64,000 nucleotides of DNA, taken from the NCBI GenBank assembly GCA_020250445.1, contig JADCEF010000020.1, forward strand, positions 1 through 64,000. Direction: 5' to 3'. The position numbers and the translations under genes are program-made. Shown one piece after another: positions 8,495-19,178 of this stretch (the first letter of the stretch is position 1; the number at the start of each line of letters is the position of its first letter). Below the pieces are notes generated by a model, which saw only the letters and a list, made by a program, of their open reading frames with translations, was not told the DNA's origin and searched no databases. This stretch comes from Rhodobacter sp. (GTDB lineage: Bacteria > Pseudomonadota > Alphaproteobacteria > Rhodobacterales > Rhodobacteraceae).

Positions 8495-10615
8495 ATGACA
8501 GGCACAGGCGCAGCTCGACAGAAGGTCGTTATCCTGGGCGGCGGCATGGGCGGGTTGACCGCCGCACTGGAACTGACCGACCCGAAACAGGGCGGCCGGT
8601 ATGACGTAACTGTCTATCAGATGGGATGGCGGCTGGGCGGCAAGGGCGCGAGCGGGCGAAACAGGGAACGCAACGACCGGATCGAGGAGCACGGGCTTCA
8701 TGTATGGTTCGGGTTCTATCACAACGCGTTCCGCCTCATGGGCGACGTCTACCGCGAGTTGGGCCGCAAGGAAGGAACGCCTCTGGCGACGCTGGATGAT
8801 GCCTTCAAGCCGCAGGACACCTATCTGCTGCAGGAGAAGGTGGGCGGTGCCTGGCGGCCCTGGCCTGTCGATTTCCCGGAGATTGCCGGCGAAGAAGGGC
8901 GTGCGGACAGCGACCTGGTACAGGTGTGGAAGATTCTGGCCGCATGGCTGCAAGCGGTGCTGACCAAACATCCGGCGCGCCATGAAAAGGTCGATGTCAC
9001 GCGGCATGACGGCGGCGTGGGTGTGCTTGGCCACATCGGGGCGTTGACCGGACGCCTGGCCGTTACGGCCGAGCACGGTGTGGCAGACCTGTTCAAACTG
9101 GTCCATGCCGCCGCAAGCCCGTCGTCGGGCATGGGGCGGGCGGCGCGGCATGTCATCGTCGACATCATCGACACCGTATCGCGTATCGTCTGGCACCAGA
9201 TCGCTGCCCGCGTCGCCAAGGGCGAGGACGAGCCGCGCAGGTTCTGGGCGATGTTCTTCACAGGGGCGACAATCGCTCGGGGGATGCTGTCGGATGATCT
9301 GACAGCCAGGGGACTGGATGTCATCAATGACGTCGATTTCATCGCCTGGCTGAACCGAAACAGCCCGTTCGACGCCGATCACGAAGGCCGACCCAACGAT
9401 GTGGCCTTCGGTGCAGCAATGCTGCGCGTGTTCTATGACGCCGCGTTCGGGTATGCCGATGGCGACACCGACCGTCCCGACATCGCGGCGGGCACCGCCC
9501 TGCGCACCATCCTGCGGATTGCATTCCAATACGAAAGAGCGATCCTGTTCCAGATGCAGGCCGGAATGGGCGACACGGTCTTTGCGCCGATCTACACGGT
9601 GCTGAAGCGCCGGGGCGTCCGGTTCGAATTCTTCTGCCGTGCTGACAAATTGCACCTTTCGTCAGATGGCCGTGCAATCGAGCAGGTCACAATCGCCCGG
9701 CAGGTGGCCCTGAAGGGCGAGTATGTGCCTGTCTACCCGGTGCGCGACCTTGACTGCTGGCCATCGCAACCGTTCTTCGATGCGATCGTCGAAGGCGAGG
9801 CGCTTCGCCTGTCAGGCTGCAACCTGGAGCATCACGACAGTGGCTGGAAGGATCGCGGCCAGCCGTTCACGCTTGTGGCCGAGAAGGATTTCGACCACCT
9901 GGTGCTGGCCGTGCCGTTGCCGCGCCTGAATGAACTTTGTTCCGAACTGGTCTTGGCCTCGTCCGAATGGCGGGCGATGCTGGGCGGTATCGCAAGCGTG
10001 CGCACGCTTGCCATGCAGCTGTGGTTTGATGCGACGCGAGCGGAGATGGGATTGCCGCGCGATCCCGACATCATCGGCGGTTATGTCGAGCCGTGGTCGT
10101 CGATCACGGATTTCTCGCATCTTCTGCAGAGGGAGAACTGGCCGGCAGAGGGCGGCCCGTCGTTTCTGACCTATGCCTGCGGCGTGATGAAAGACACGGT
10201 CCCCGACGACGAGGCGAAAGCGCAAGAGACCGTGGCCGCTTCGGCGCGGGCCTTTCTGGCAGCGCAGACGCGCGAAATCTGGCCCGGCGTGCAGGCGAGT
10301 GACGCGGGACTTGACTGGAGGCGGCTTCACGGAAGCAAAGACGGGCTGACCGCGCGACTGGGGGAACAGTATCTGCGCGCCAACATCGACACGGCCGAGT
10401 TGTACGTCCAGTCGCGCGCCAACAGCATCCGCCACCGGATCAGGGCGGACAGGTCGGGGTTCAGGCGACTCTGGCTTGCCGGAGACTGGACCGACAACGG
10501 GCTCAACATAGGAAGTATCGAGGCCTGTGCAATTTCGGGCCTGCAGGCAGCCCGCGGAATATCGGGCCAGCCCGCCCATATCCCCGGCGAGAGGGACATC
10601 ACCTGCCGGTGGTAG
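8495..10615 (+). CDS. FAD/NAD(P)-dependent oxidoreductase, tandem paralogue of the upstream gene without the ADC-like domain
   Basis: QKVVILGGGMGGLTAALELTDPKQGGRYDVTVYQMGWRLGGKGASGRNRERNDRIEEHGLHVWFGFYHNAFRLM; ends LWLAGDWTDNGLNIGSIEACAISGLQAARGI. Starts 1 bp after the previous stop. Confidence 0.88.
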   Translation: MTGTGAARQKVVILGGGMGGLTAALELTDPKQGGRYDVTVYQMGWRLGGKGASGRNRERNDRIEEHGLHVWFGFYHNAFRLMGDVYRELGRKEGTPLATLDDAFKPQDTYLLQEKVGGAWRPWPVDFPEIAGEEGRADSDLVQVWKILAAWLQAVLTKHPARHEKVDVTRHDGGVGVLGHIGALTGRLAVTAEHGVADLFKLVHAAASPSSGMGRAARHVIVDIIDTVSRIVWHQIAARVAKGEDEPRRFWAMFFTGATIARGMLSDDLTARGLDVINDVDFIAWLNRNSPFDADHEGRPNDVAFGAAMLRVFYDAAFGYADGDTDRPDIAAGTALRTILRIAFQYERAILFQMQAGMGDTVFAPIYTVLKRRGVRFEFFCRADKLHLSSDGRAIEQVTIARQVALKGEYVPVYPVRDLDCWPSQPFFDAIVEGEALRLSGCNLEHHDSGWKDRGQPFTLVAEKDFDHLVLAVPLPRLNELCSELVLASSEWRAMLGGIASVRTLAMQLWFDATRAEMGLPRDPDIIGGYVEPWSSITDFSHLLQRENWPAEGGPSFLTYACGVMKDTVPDDEAKAQETVAASARAFLAAQTREIWPGVQASDAGLDWRRLHGSKDGLTARLGEQYLRANIDTAELYVQSRANSIRHRIRADRSGFRRLWLAGDWTDNGLNIGSIEACAISGLQAARGISGQPAHIPGERDITCRW

Positions 10616-10623
10616 GACGCCGT

Positions 10624-13600
10624 TCAGGGAATGCCGCGGCGCAAAGCCATCCGGCGCAGCCCGGCGCGGCCCGCCGCGCTGAGCAGATCTGCATAGGCGC
10701 GGTCGATGTCGGCCACGACGGACGCAGCATCTTCCGGGGGAAGGTAGGCTGCAAGCAGCGTCTGCGCGTGGAGCGCCTCGATCGGGAGCGATAGTCTCTT
10801 GGCCTCGGCCAGCGCGCGGGCGGCAAGGGCCCGCGCGTCGCCTCGGCCCTCGCATTCCGACAGCCGCGACCGAAGCGCGAAGACGCGGGGCCGCGCGATG
10901 GGAAACGATCTGGCGAACCGCCCGAGCCCCTTGATCGCGGCCCTGGCGTCCTTTGTCATCCGGGCGCGCTTCCGGGGATCGGACACACCGTCCTCAAGCG
11001 TGCGAAGAAAGACCTCGGCAACTCCGGCGTAACCTTCGAGCGTGTAGTAGCTGACCGGCATCGTCTGGCGGATCACGGAAAGCGTCTGCGACGCGAGATC
11101 GATTGCGACAGCGATCTGTCCTGTTTCCCAGAGTGAACGGGCGCGAATACCCTGTGCCCAGATCGTCTCGCCCATACCGAACCGCGGGAGGAGAGGCGCT
11201 GCCTCGGTCAGGCAAGCGTCCAGGGTCACGTGATCCCCCTCGTGCAGCGCGAATTCGGCGGCCTCGATGAGAGCCCAAAGCAGGGCCTGCTGATCGTTAG
11301 ACGCCCGCGCGAGCCCGAGAAACCCGGCGCGGGCCTTGCGCGATACGTCCGGTTCGCCAAGCGGAAGGGTCACGATCCCGAGGAGCGACAGGAATTCGCG
11401 GCGGAAACGCTGGTCTCCGAGACGCTCTGCGATCTGGAGCGCCTCTTCGAGCAGGGCGCGGCATTCGGCCAGTCGGCCGACAGAGGCGAGGTAGAGAGAT
11501 TGCAACTGATTGCAGCGCGCAAGCGTGACGGGTTCGAGTTGGGGACGCAGCCTGGCGAACCGCCGCTGAAATCGCTCTGCGATACCATGAAGACCGAGGA
11601 TGCCCATGACGTTGGAAATCTGCATATAGCCGTCGGCCATGAGTTGTACGTCGTCGGCGATTTCGGCGTGATTTGCCTGTTCGATGACGGACAGGATGAT
11701 TTCGAAGTCCCGGTGCGCAAAGTAGTGCGTGTGGCCAAGATGCGCATAGATCGTCGCCAGCTCTGCGGCCCGGGCGGCCTTTTCCGGTGTGCGCGGCCTG
11801 CGTTTCCCGAACTGCGACGCCGTGAACTGGGCGATAAACCCGGCAAGGCACGCCCGCATCACCCTGCCCTTGCCTTTTGGCCACACGCGCCCAAGAAGTG
11901 ACAGCCCGGCCTCAAGGTTCTTCTGGGCCTCTGGCAGGTGCCCGAGCCGGTTACATGCTTCGCCAAGGTTTCGGTGCAGCCGGGCGCGGCGGAGGGTTTG
12001 GCCCGGCAAGCCGGATTTGGCGATGCAATCCATCGCCCGTTCAAGCTGAATGATCGAATCGCTGTCCGTACCGACCCGCAAAAGGGCGGTGCCGGAGCGT
12101 TCGTAGGCTTTGGCCGCGCTGGCAAATTCGCCGGCACGGTCGAAGTGGCTGGCCACGATCGCGGGATCGGCGGTGTCGTCATGCAACGATAGCCATTCGG
12201 CGATGCGGCGGTGCAGGTGGCTCGCATCGGCCGGGAGCAGGAGCGCATAGATCGTTTCCTGCGCAATAAGGTGGTCAAAGGTATAGATGCCCTCAGCCCT
12301 CGTTCCTGTGGCGTGGGCGAACAGCCTTTTTCTGACAAGGGCAGAAAGGTCGTCCCGGAGAGTGGTTTCGAAGGGGGTATCCCGGAGGAGCTCGCGCAGC
12401 ATTTCATCGTCGAAGACAGTCCCGATGACAGACGCGCATTTCAGGATTGTCTGCTGACCCGGAGGCAGCCGGTCGAAGCGGGCAAGGACGGTTCGTTCAA
12501 CGCTGTCGGGGAAGCCAGCGGCGGCAAGGGTAGGCATCGCGGCCGCTGCATGCACCAGGCCGTCGCTTTGGGTGATGGCTCCTGCCGCCAGCAGGGCAAG
12601 GGCCAGTTCTCGGATGAAGAATGGATTTCCGCCCGTCTTGGCATGGACGAAGCGGGTGAGGGAGGGTTCGGCGCGCGCGGCCCCGACTGTCGTCGCCACA
12701 AGACTTGCAGTTTCATCGGGATCGAGTGGCCGAAGCAGGGTTTCGGTCAATGGCAAGGTCCCGGGAAGGGCGCGGATCTCGGCGCAGATTTGGTCCATGC
12801 CGGGATCGGGCCGACCGGCCAGGACGACCGCGACGTCGGCATGCCCGCGCTGTGCGTCCGCAGGACCACGGCCCAGAAACTCGCGCAGGAGGGTGGACGA
12901 TGCGCTGTCCAGCCACTGCACGTCATCAAGTAGGAGCAGTGCCGGGCGGCCGGCGAGCCTGTGCCAGAGGAACGCCGACAGGGCCTTGATCGTGCTGTCG
13001 AACTTGGCACCCCCGCGCATTGCAAGGGTGTCGGGCGTGTCCGGGATCACGAATGGCAGGACCGGGTTGAAAAGCGGAGCATGCTGCGCGAGTCCGGGGA
13101 CATCCGAGATCTGTCTCACCACACCCGCCATGGCCGACGCAGGGTCCACGCCCTGATCAAGGTCCAACAGACGGGTGAAGATGTTGCGCCAGCACAGGAA
13201 AGGCACCTCGCGGTTGTAGGGATCCGTGCGGCCGCTGAACGCGTTGCGACCCAGCGGGCCGACATGGTCGCATAGACGCTGCAGGAGGATCGACTTGCCC
13301 ATCCCTGCGTCGCCCACAAGGGCGAGCACACGCGGTATGCCAAGGCCTGTGCCCGAACCCGGGACATCCCGGATGTCCAGCGAACCGATGATCGCATCGA
13401 GATCGCGCGCGCGCAACGTGGCGTCGGAACCCACCCGTTGCAGCACATCCATCTCGACACGGGGACAAAAGACGGCAACAGGATCAGCCAATCCCTTGAA
13501 CGACGTGGTGGCCATGCGTTCGAACCGGACCCGCTCGCCGACCGCGTTTGCAGTTGCCTCGTCACATTGAATGCGGAACCGTCCACCCGATTGTAGTCGG

Positions 13601-14901
13601 GAGGCGCGATTCACCACGCCGCCGATCACGCTGAACGTCATCCGGTCTCCCGAACCGACCGGTCCGCAATAGGCGCGGCCTGTGGCGATGCCGCAGGTGC
13701 TGTCCAGCCATAACCGGTCAAGCGTGAGTTGCACCTCTCGCGTGGCGCGCACGGCGCGAAAGGCATCGTCCGCATGGGCCAGGCCCGGAAGGCCGAAAAC
13801 CACCATCACCATCGGACCCTTGTCATGCACGGACATGGCGTGGATGTGCGCGCCGAAGCGGGCCAGAACGGACTGGATCTCTTCGACGACGCGCTGGATG
13901 GCAAGGATGTTGCCGTCACTGGCCGGTTCGATGCCGGTCAGGCTGAGGAACATCGCGGTGATCGTGCGGATTTCGGCGGCCCAGCCCGCAGGACCGCGTC
14001 CGCGCATGCCACGGAGGGCCGGATGCAGGAAGGGTTCAAGCACCGCCTCCTCGGCGGCAGAGAGAGATCTGATCCGTCCGGATGCCGGTCCGGCGGGGGA
14101 ACCTGCGCGTCTGCCCATCACCCGGAAAGCGTCGGCGGCGACAGGAGCCGTGTCGATTGCGGGTCCGAGCGCGGCCAGGGTCGCGCCATCGACCGAGATG
14201 TTGCCTGGGTGTGTCTGGTCGAGAAGGGCCGATATCCCGATAAGCGGCTGACCCGACAGCATGTGCAGCCATCGCCCCCCGAAACCGCCGAGGTGCATGA
14301 TCCGCATTCTCCCCGACACGATGGCGACCCGCAACCGCAGGGTGATGTCGCTTTCGCCTTCCGTCCCATCGAGTGCCGCGATCAAGGCATCGGCGCAGGC
14401 GAGGGCGGCTGCAGCCGCATTCCCGATGGTTTGACCCGCGCCTGCCGTCCAGAGGGCAAGGATCGAATCCCCTGCCGTCGAGTCCTCGTCACCGCCATGG
14501 TCGGAGATGATGGCGGACATCCGCCCGAGGACACGGTTGAGTTCGGCCGACAGCCGCGCAAGGCCGCCCGGACCATCGCGCGACATGCGGTCCGTCAGTG
14601 TGCTGAAGCCGCTGATGTCGGCAACAAGCGCCACTCCGTCGATGTCGTGGCTCGCGGGCAAGATTGAACCGCTGGCGAAGTCGGGGGCGCGTGCCCGCAG
14701 GTGGCGGGGAAGGAAGCGGGACACTCCGTCCGATGCTGCGTTTGCTTCGACTGCTCGGTCCACTGTCACTCCGGAAGGCATATGGACGATTGCCCTGCGG
14801 TCGGAAACGATCACAGGCCCGGTAATCTGATTTCGGGGTATGGTGGAACGGCGAAGGACAGATATGTCAAGGGATACCGGTCGTACGGGGTCCTGGGGCA
14901 C
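10624..14901 (-). CDS. Large adenylate/guanylate cyclase-domain protein with AAA ATPase and TPR region (two cyclase homology domains)
   Basis: VALVADISGFSTLTDRM...GGDEDSTAGDSILALWTAG (CHD1), ITAMFLSLTGIEPAS...GIATGRAYCGPVGSGDRMTFSVIGGVVNRASRLQ (CHD2), ALVGDAGMGKSILLQRL (Walker A), ALLLLDDVQWLDSASSTLL (Walker B), then a TPR-like helical C-terminus. Confidence 0.9.
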   Translation of the reverse strand: MPQDPVRPVSLDISVLRRSTIPRNQITGPVIVSDRRAIVHMPSGVTVDRAVEANAASDGVSRFLPRHLRARAPDFASGSILPASHDIDGVALVADISGFSTLTDRMSRDGPGGLARLSAELNRVLGRMSAIISDHGGDEDSTAGDSILALWTAGAGQTIGNAAAAALACADALIAALDGTEGESDITLRLRVAIVSGRMRIMHLGGFGGRWLHMLSGQPLIGISALLDQTHPGNISVDGATLAALGPAIDTAPVAADAFRVMGRRAGSPAGPASGRIRSLSAAEEAVLEPFLHPALRGMRGRGPAGWAAEIRTITAMFLSLTGIEPASDGNILAIQRVVEEIQSVLARFGAHIHAMSVHDKGPMVMVVFGLPGLAHADDAFRAVRATREVQLTLDRLWLDSTCGIATGRAYCGPVGSGDRMTFSVIGGVVNRASRLQSGGRFRIQCDEATANAVGERVRFERMATTSFKGLADPVAVFCPRVEMDVLQRVGSDATLRARDLDAIIGSLDIRDVPGSGTGLGIPRVLALVGDAGMGKSILLQRLCDHVGPLGRNAFSGRTDPYNREVPFLCWRNIFTRLLDLDQGVDPASAMAGVVRQISDVPGLAQHAPLFNPVLPFVIPDTPDTLAMRGGAKFDSTIKALSAFLWHRLAGRPALLLLDDVQWLDSASSTLLREFLGRGPADAQRGHADVAVVLAGRPDPGMDQICAEIRALPGTLPLTETLLRPLDPDETASLVATTVGAARAEPSLTRFVHAKTGGNPFFIRELALALLAAGAITQSDGLVHAAAAMPTLAAAGFPDSVERTVLARFDRLPPGQQTILKCASVIGTVFDDEMLRELLRDTPFETTLRDDLSALVRKRLFAHATGTRAEGIYTFDHLIAQETIYALLLPADASHLHRRIAEWLSLHDDTADPAIVASHFDRAGEFASAAKAYERSGTALLRVGTDSDSIIQLERAMDCIAKSGLPGQTLRRARLHRNLGEACNRLGHLPEAQKNLEAGLSLLGRVWPKGKGRVMRACLAGFIAQFTASQFGKRRPRTPEKAARAAELATIYAHLGHTHYFAHRDFEIILSVIEQANHAEIADDVQLMADGYMQISNVMGILGLHGIAERFQRRFARLRPQLEPVTLARCNQLQSLYLASVGRLAECRALLEEALQIAERLGDQRFRREFLSLLGIVTLPLGEPDVSRKARAGFLGLARASNDQQALLWALIEAAEFALHEGDHVTLDACLTEAAPLLPRFGMGETIWAQGIRARSLWETGQIAVAIDLASQTLSVIRQTMPVSYYTLEGYAGVAEVFLRTLEDGVSDPRKRARMTKDARAAIKGLGRFARSFPIARPRVFALRSRLSECEGRGDARALAARALAEAKRLSLPIEALHAQTLLAAYLPPEDAASVVADIDRAYADLLSAAGRAGLRRMALRRGIP

Positions 14902-15596
14902 CTCTGCCGGGGCGGGGGCGCAGAGCGTCTCGCGCGGCGCGGCGAGGGTGGTTTTGCGGGGGGATGGACCCAGATCGCCAGCGGAAAGTGTTCCGAAGAC
15001 GGATGCGGAGGGCAGAGCCGTGGAACCCGCGCCTCAGGCACGGGGCCTGGGGTATCTTTGCTTGCATCGACAGCAGACGAACCCGCTTCAACAGCGGCGC
15101 AATTCGATTTCGCCAACATACGGAAAGTACGAAACGTTTTGAACGCGTCTCGATCTGGATGCAGATCGGATGAAAAGAGAGGCGGGGCCTTCAGAGACGA
15201 ATTCTGGCCGAAACGTCAGTCTCCGAAACACGGACAGCGTCACCAGAACCTATTGAAGAATGAAGAAGGCCGCATCAGGGACCTCCGCTCGGGTTTGCGG
15301 TATGCAGGTGACGGAAGGGGCGGGTCAGACGTCTGACCTTCTCCGGAAATGGAAGAACCCAGGGCAGCGCTTGATCCGGTTTCGGCGCATTGAAGGGAAG
15401 CATTCCGGCTTGGCGCGGACGCTGTTGGAGATCGGCGCACATTCTGCCTTCTTGCAAGAAATTGCACTACTCGACAGAAATTTTCGAGTTGGTTGACGCC
15501 CCGGCACACTGCCCCTATCGGTTCTCATGCAATATCTTGCGCAAAGCGGGAAAACTTGCAGAAATGGCGCTGTGCGCGTCGTCATGGGAGGAACAC

Positions 15597-16607
15597 ATGA
15601 GCTACGTCAAGGCACTGGTACTGAGCGGGGCATCGGCCGCAGCACTCTTGGGGGCGTCCCCGGCGGTCATGGCCGAAGGCGGTTTGCGTTGCGAACCGGG
15701 CGAGACCTACATCATGAACGTCATGGTCAGCGGGCACCCGTACTGGGTGCCGGTCTTCGAGGGATTCAAGCAGGCCGCAGAAGCACTTGGCTGCGAGGCC
15801 GTCTTCTCGGGGACCCCAGATTACGACATTACCAAACAGATCGCGTCGTTCGAGCAGGATCTTGTGACCAGTCCGAAGGGCATCCTGCTGCACCCGATGC
15901 AGGCCGATCCCTTCATCGACCCGATCAACCGCGCCATCGATGCCGGCGTCTCGGTCACGACCTTCGCTGCCGATTCGCCCAAGTCGAAACGAACGGCCTA
16001 CATCACATCGGACAACCTGGCCGAAGCGGCCTTTGCGGCGGAAGAGATCGTCAAGACCGTAGGCGACAGCGCCGAATATGCGGTGTTGGAGAACCCCGGC
16101 CAGTCGAACCATGACCTGCGGGTGACGGCGCTGATCGCCTACATGGAAAAGAACTACCCGAACATGAAGCTGGTCGGGCGGCAGGCGACGAACCAGGACC
16201 CGAATGCGGCCTTTACCGCCGTGTCGGCCATGCTGCAGGCGAACCCCGACCTGGCCGCGCTGTGGATCCCGGAATCCGGTTCGGCCGAAGGCGCCGTTGC
16301 GGCTGTCAAGGCCGCGGGCGACACGCTGGTGATCATCCATGCCGATATCTCGCCGACCACGCTGGAAGAGATCAAGGCCGGCAACATCCACATGGCGCTG
16401 AACCCGAACCAGGGCATCCAGGGCTTCATCGGCTTCATGAATACCTTCCTCGGTGCCCATCCCGGCCTGATCGACCCGTTCAACGACTACAAGAGCTCGG
16501 GCTACAACCCGATGCAGATCCCCTTCGTGGACAACGGCTTTGCCGTGATCACCAAGGACAACGCCGACAGCTTCGTGCTTGAGGCCTACATGGAGGGGCG
16601 CAATTGA
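15597..16607 (+). CDS. Sugar ABC transporter substrate-binding protein (RbsB/XylF-like)
   Basis: Signal peptide MSYVKALVLSGASAAALLGASPAVMA, then IMNVMVSGHPYWVPVFEGFKQAAEALGCEAVFSGTPDYDITKQIASFEQ. ATG at 15597 preceded by GGAGGAAC. Confidence 0.93.
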   Translation: MSYVKALVLSGASAAALLGASPAVMAEGGLRCEPGETYIMNVMVSGHPYWVPVFEGFKQAAEALGCEAVFSGTPDYDITKQIASFEQDLVTSPKGILLHPMQADPFIDPINRAIDAGVSVTTFAADSPKSKRTAYITSDNLAEAAFAAEEIVKTVGDSAEYAVLENPGQSNHDLRVTALIAYMEKNYPNMKLVGRQATNQDPNAAFTAVSAMLQANPDLAALWIPESGSAEGAVAAVKAAGDTLVIIHADISPTTLEEIKAGNIHMALNPNQGIQGFIGFMNTFLGAHPGLIDPFNDYKSSGYNPMQIPFVDNGFAVITKDNADSFVLEAYMEGRN

Positions 16608-16614
16608 GGCACCC

Positions 16615-16638
16615 GCCCCGCCGCCAAAACGGCGGGGC
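16615..16638 (+). promoter_or_regulatory. Intercistronic GC hairpin between SBP and ATPase genes
   Basis: GCCCCGCCG-ccaaaa-CGGCGGGGC, a perfect 9-bp stem 7 bp after the SBP stop codon. Confidence 0.65.
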
Positions 16639-16659
16639 ACACCCTTTGCGGAATGACCC

Positions 16660-18195
16660 ATGACGACGGCACCCCCGCCCCTTCTTGAACTGGCCGACAT
16701 CGCCAAGTCCTTTGGTGCGGTCCGTGCGCTGCGCAATGGCAGGTTCGAACTGCGAGCCGGAGAGATTCATGCGCTCGCCGGTGAGAACGGTGCGGGAAAA
16801 TCCACCTTGATGAACATCATCGACGGAATCCTTCAGCCCGACAGCGGGTCCATCCATATCGACGGTCAACCAGTCAGGATCGACAGCCCCGCCACGGCGC
16901 AGGGTCTTGGGATCGGTTTCGTGCATCAGGAGATCGCGCTCTGCGCTGACATTTCTGTGGCCGAGAATATCTTCATGGCTGAAACCGCCCAGTCCCGGCG
17001 CAGGCTTATGGGCGGGGCAGACCTGATCGCGCGCGCCGCAAAGGTCCTGGCGCCGCTGGCCGCCATCGACCCCCGGCTTCCTGCCGGAAGCCTGTCCATC
17101 TCGCAGCAGCAACTGGTCGAGATCGCCAAAGCCCTTACACTGGACTGCCGCATCCTGATCCTGGATGAACCGACTGCGGCGCTGACCGGGCACGAGGCGC
17201 AGAAACTCTTCGGGATCATGCGAAATCTGGCTGCCCGGGGGATGGGTATCATCTACATCTCGCACCGCATGGCCGAGATTTTCCAGAACTGCGACCGCGT
17301 CACCGTGATGCGCGACGGCCAGCACATCCGCACCGACCGCACCCGGGACATCACCCCGGCGGATGTGGTCAACGCCATGGTCGGACGCCAGATCGATGCC
17401 CTGTATCCTGCGAAGCTGACCGGGCAGCGCGGCCCCGAAATTCTGAGCGTCACGAAGCTGACAGACCGCCGCTATCAGGACGTGTCTTTTGCCTTGCACA
17501 GGGGCGAGATACTTGGCTTTGCCGGGCTGATTGGCGCCGGTCGCAGCGAGATTGCGCGCGGTGTGACCCGGCTGGAGGGCAAGGCCAGGGGTGAGGTGCG
17601 CCTGTACGGTGAAGCGGTGACCCTGCGCGACTATGCCGACTGCATCGCAAAGGGCATCGTCTACCTGTCCGAAGATCGCAAGGGCGACGGCCTGTTCCTT
17701 GATCTGTCCATCGCCGCCAATATTGCCGCACTCGACCTGTCGCGGATTGCAGGCCGGGGCGGCGTGATCGACCCCGCGCGTGAGACCGAACAAGCACAAC
17801 GCATCGGGACCAGCCTGAAGCTGAAGGCCGCCAGCATGGCACACCCTGTGGTCAGCCTTTCGGGCGGCAACCAGCAGAAGGTGGCGCTGGCCAAGCTGCT
17901 GGCGGTGGAGCCCAAGGTGATCTTCCTTGATGAGCCCACCCGGGGCGTCGATGTCGGTGCCAAGGCAGAGATCCACGGCATCCTCCGCGGGCTGGCCCAC
18001 AGTGGCGTTGGGGTAGCCGTGATTTCATCGGAAATGCCGGAGTTGATCGGCCTTTGCGACCGGGTCCTTGTGGTCAGCGAAGGCCGCATTGCCGGAGAGC
18101 TTTCGGGGGCAGATCTTACCGAAACCAACATCATGACACTTGCCGCGCCCGGGGCACTTTCCGGTGCGATGGCGCTGTCCGGGACACTGCCATGA
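16660..18195 (+). CDS. Sugar ABC transporter ATP-binding protein (duplicated ATPase, RbsA/MglA-like)
   Basis: GENGAGKSTLMNIIDGI, LSISQQQLVEIAKALTLDCRILILDEPTAALTG, second domain VVSLSGGNQQKVALAKLLAVEPKVIFLDEPTRGVDVGAK. Confidence 0.96.
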   Translation: MTTAPPPLLELADIAKSFGAVRALRNGRFELRAGEIHALAGENGAGKSTLMNIIDGILQPDSGSIHIDGQPVRIDSPATAQGLGIGFVHQEIALCADISVAENIFMAETAQSRRRLMGGADLIARAAKVLAPLAAIDPRLPAGSLSISQQQLVEIAKALTLDCRILILDEPTAALTGHEAQKLFGIMRNLAARGMGIIYISHRMAEIFQNCDRVTVMRDGQHIRTDRTRDITPADVVNAMVGRQIDALYPAKLTGQRGPEILSVTKLTDRRYQDVSFALHRGEILGFAGLIGAGRSEIARGVTRLEGKARGEVRLYGEAVTLRDYADCIAKGIVYLSEDRKGDGLFLDLSIAANIAALDLSRIAGRGGVIDPARETEQAQRIGTSLKLKAASMAHPVVSLSGGNQQKVALAKLLAVEPKVIFLDEPTRGVDVGAKAEIHGILRGLAHSGVGVAVISSEMPELIGLCDRVLVVSEGRIAGELSGADLTETNIMTLAAPGALSGAMALSGTLP

Positions 18196-19178
18196 ACATG
18201 ACGGCCCAAGACCGCAGCCTTCTGTCGCGCCTGTTCGGTGCCCGGGAAACGGGCCTTGTGCTGATCATCCTGACGCTGTTCATCATCATGTCCTTTGCCA
18301 GTCCGCATTTTCTGACGTGGACGAACATGCGGGCGATGACGATGGCCTTCTCGGTTGAGGCGATTGTCGTCGTCGGCATGACGATCCTGCTCATCTCCGG
18401 CGGGATCGACCTGTCGGTGGGCTCGGTCACGGCGCTGGCAATGGTGATCGCGGGCCTTCTGTTCCTGAACGGCGTGAACCCCTGGGTCGCGTCGCTGATC
18501 GCCATTGCGGCCTGCGCCGGGATCGGGGCGGTCATAGGGTTCTTCGTCACTTTTGTGGGCTTGCATCACTTCATCGTCACGCTGGGTGCGATGGTGATCG
18601 CGCGGGGTCTTTGCCTTCTGGGCACCGGCGGGCGACCGCTTGGGCTGTTCGAACTGCCTGAAAGCTTCAAGTGGATCGGGATCGGATCGATCGGCGTCAT
18701 CCCGGTGGCCATCGTGATCTTCGTGATTGTCGTGGTGGCGTTCGATTTTCTTCTGCGGCGCACCACGGCTTTCCGGCTGGTCTACTACACCGGCAGCAAC
18801 GAAAAGGCCGCCGCCTATTCCGGCATCCGCACCAAGCGGGTGATCTTCCTGACCACGGTCCTCTGCTCTACCCTCTGCGGTGTCGCGGGCATCATCTACA
18901 TGGCGCGCTTCGGCTCTGCCCAACCCACATTCGGCGTCGGGATGGAACTGAACGTGATTGCTGCGGCAGTGATCGGCGGGGCAAGCCTGTCGGGCGGCAA
19001 GGGCACGATTTTCGGCGCGATTCTGGGGGCAATCCTTCTGTCGCTGGTGTCCTCGTCGCTGGCCCTGCTGAATGTATCGGTCTACTGGCAGGACATCATC
19101 CGGGGAACGATCCTTCTCGCTGCGGTGACCTTTGACCACTACCTCGTGAAACGACAGGCGGCAGGGGGGCGGGCGTGA
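18192..19178 (+). CDS. Sugar ABC transporter permease (RbsC-like)
   Basis: [21 protein letters not shown]...[52 protein letters not shown] overlap with the ATPase gene. Confidence 0.95.
   Translation: MNMTAQDRSLLSRLFGARETGLVLIILTLFIIMSFASPHFLTWTNMRAMTMAFSVEAIVVVGMTILLISGGIDLSVGSVTALAMVIAGLLFLNGVNPWVASLIAIAACAGIGAVIGFFVTFVGLHHFIVTLGAMVIARGLCLLGTGGRPLGLFELPESFKWIGIGSIGVIPVAIVIFVIVVVAFDFLLRRTTAFRLVYYTGSNEKAAAYSGIRTKRVIFLTTVLCSTLCGVAGIIYMARFGSAQPTFGVGMELNVIAAAVIGGASLSGGKGTIFGAILGAILLSLVSSSLALLNVSVYWQDIIRGTILLAAVTFDHYLVKRQAAGGRA

Noticed and set aside
15120-15596. Gene between the cyclase and the SBP (ORF 15390-16607 5' extension and small ORFs)
   Set aside because: The SBP signal peptide begins cleanly at 15597 with a Shine-Dalgarno; upstream translation has no features.
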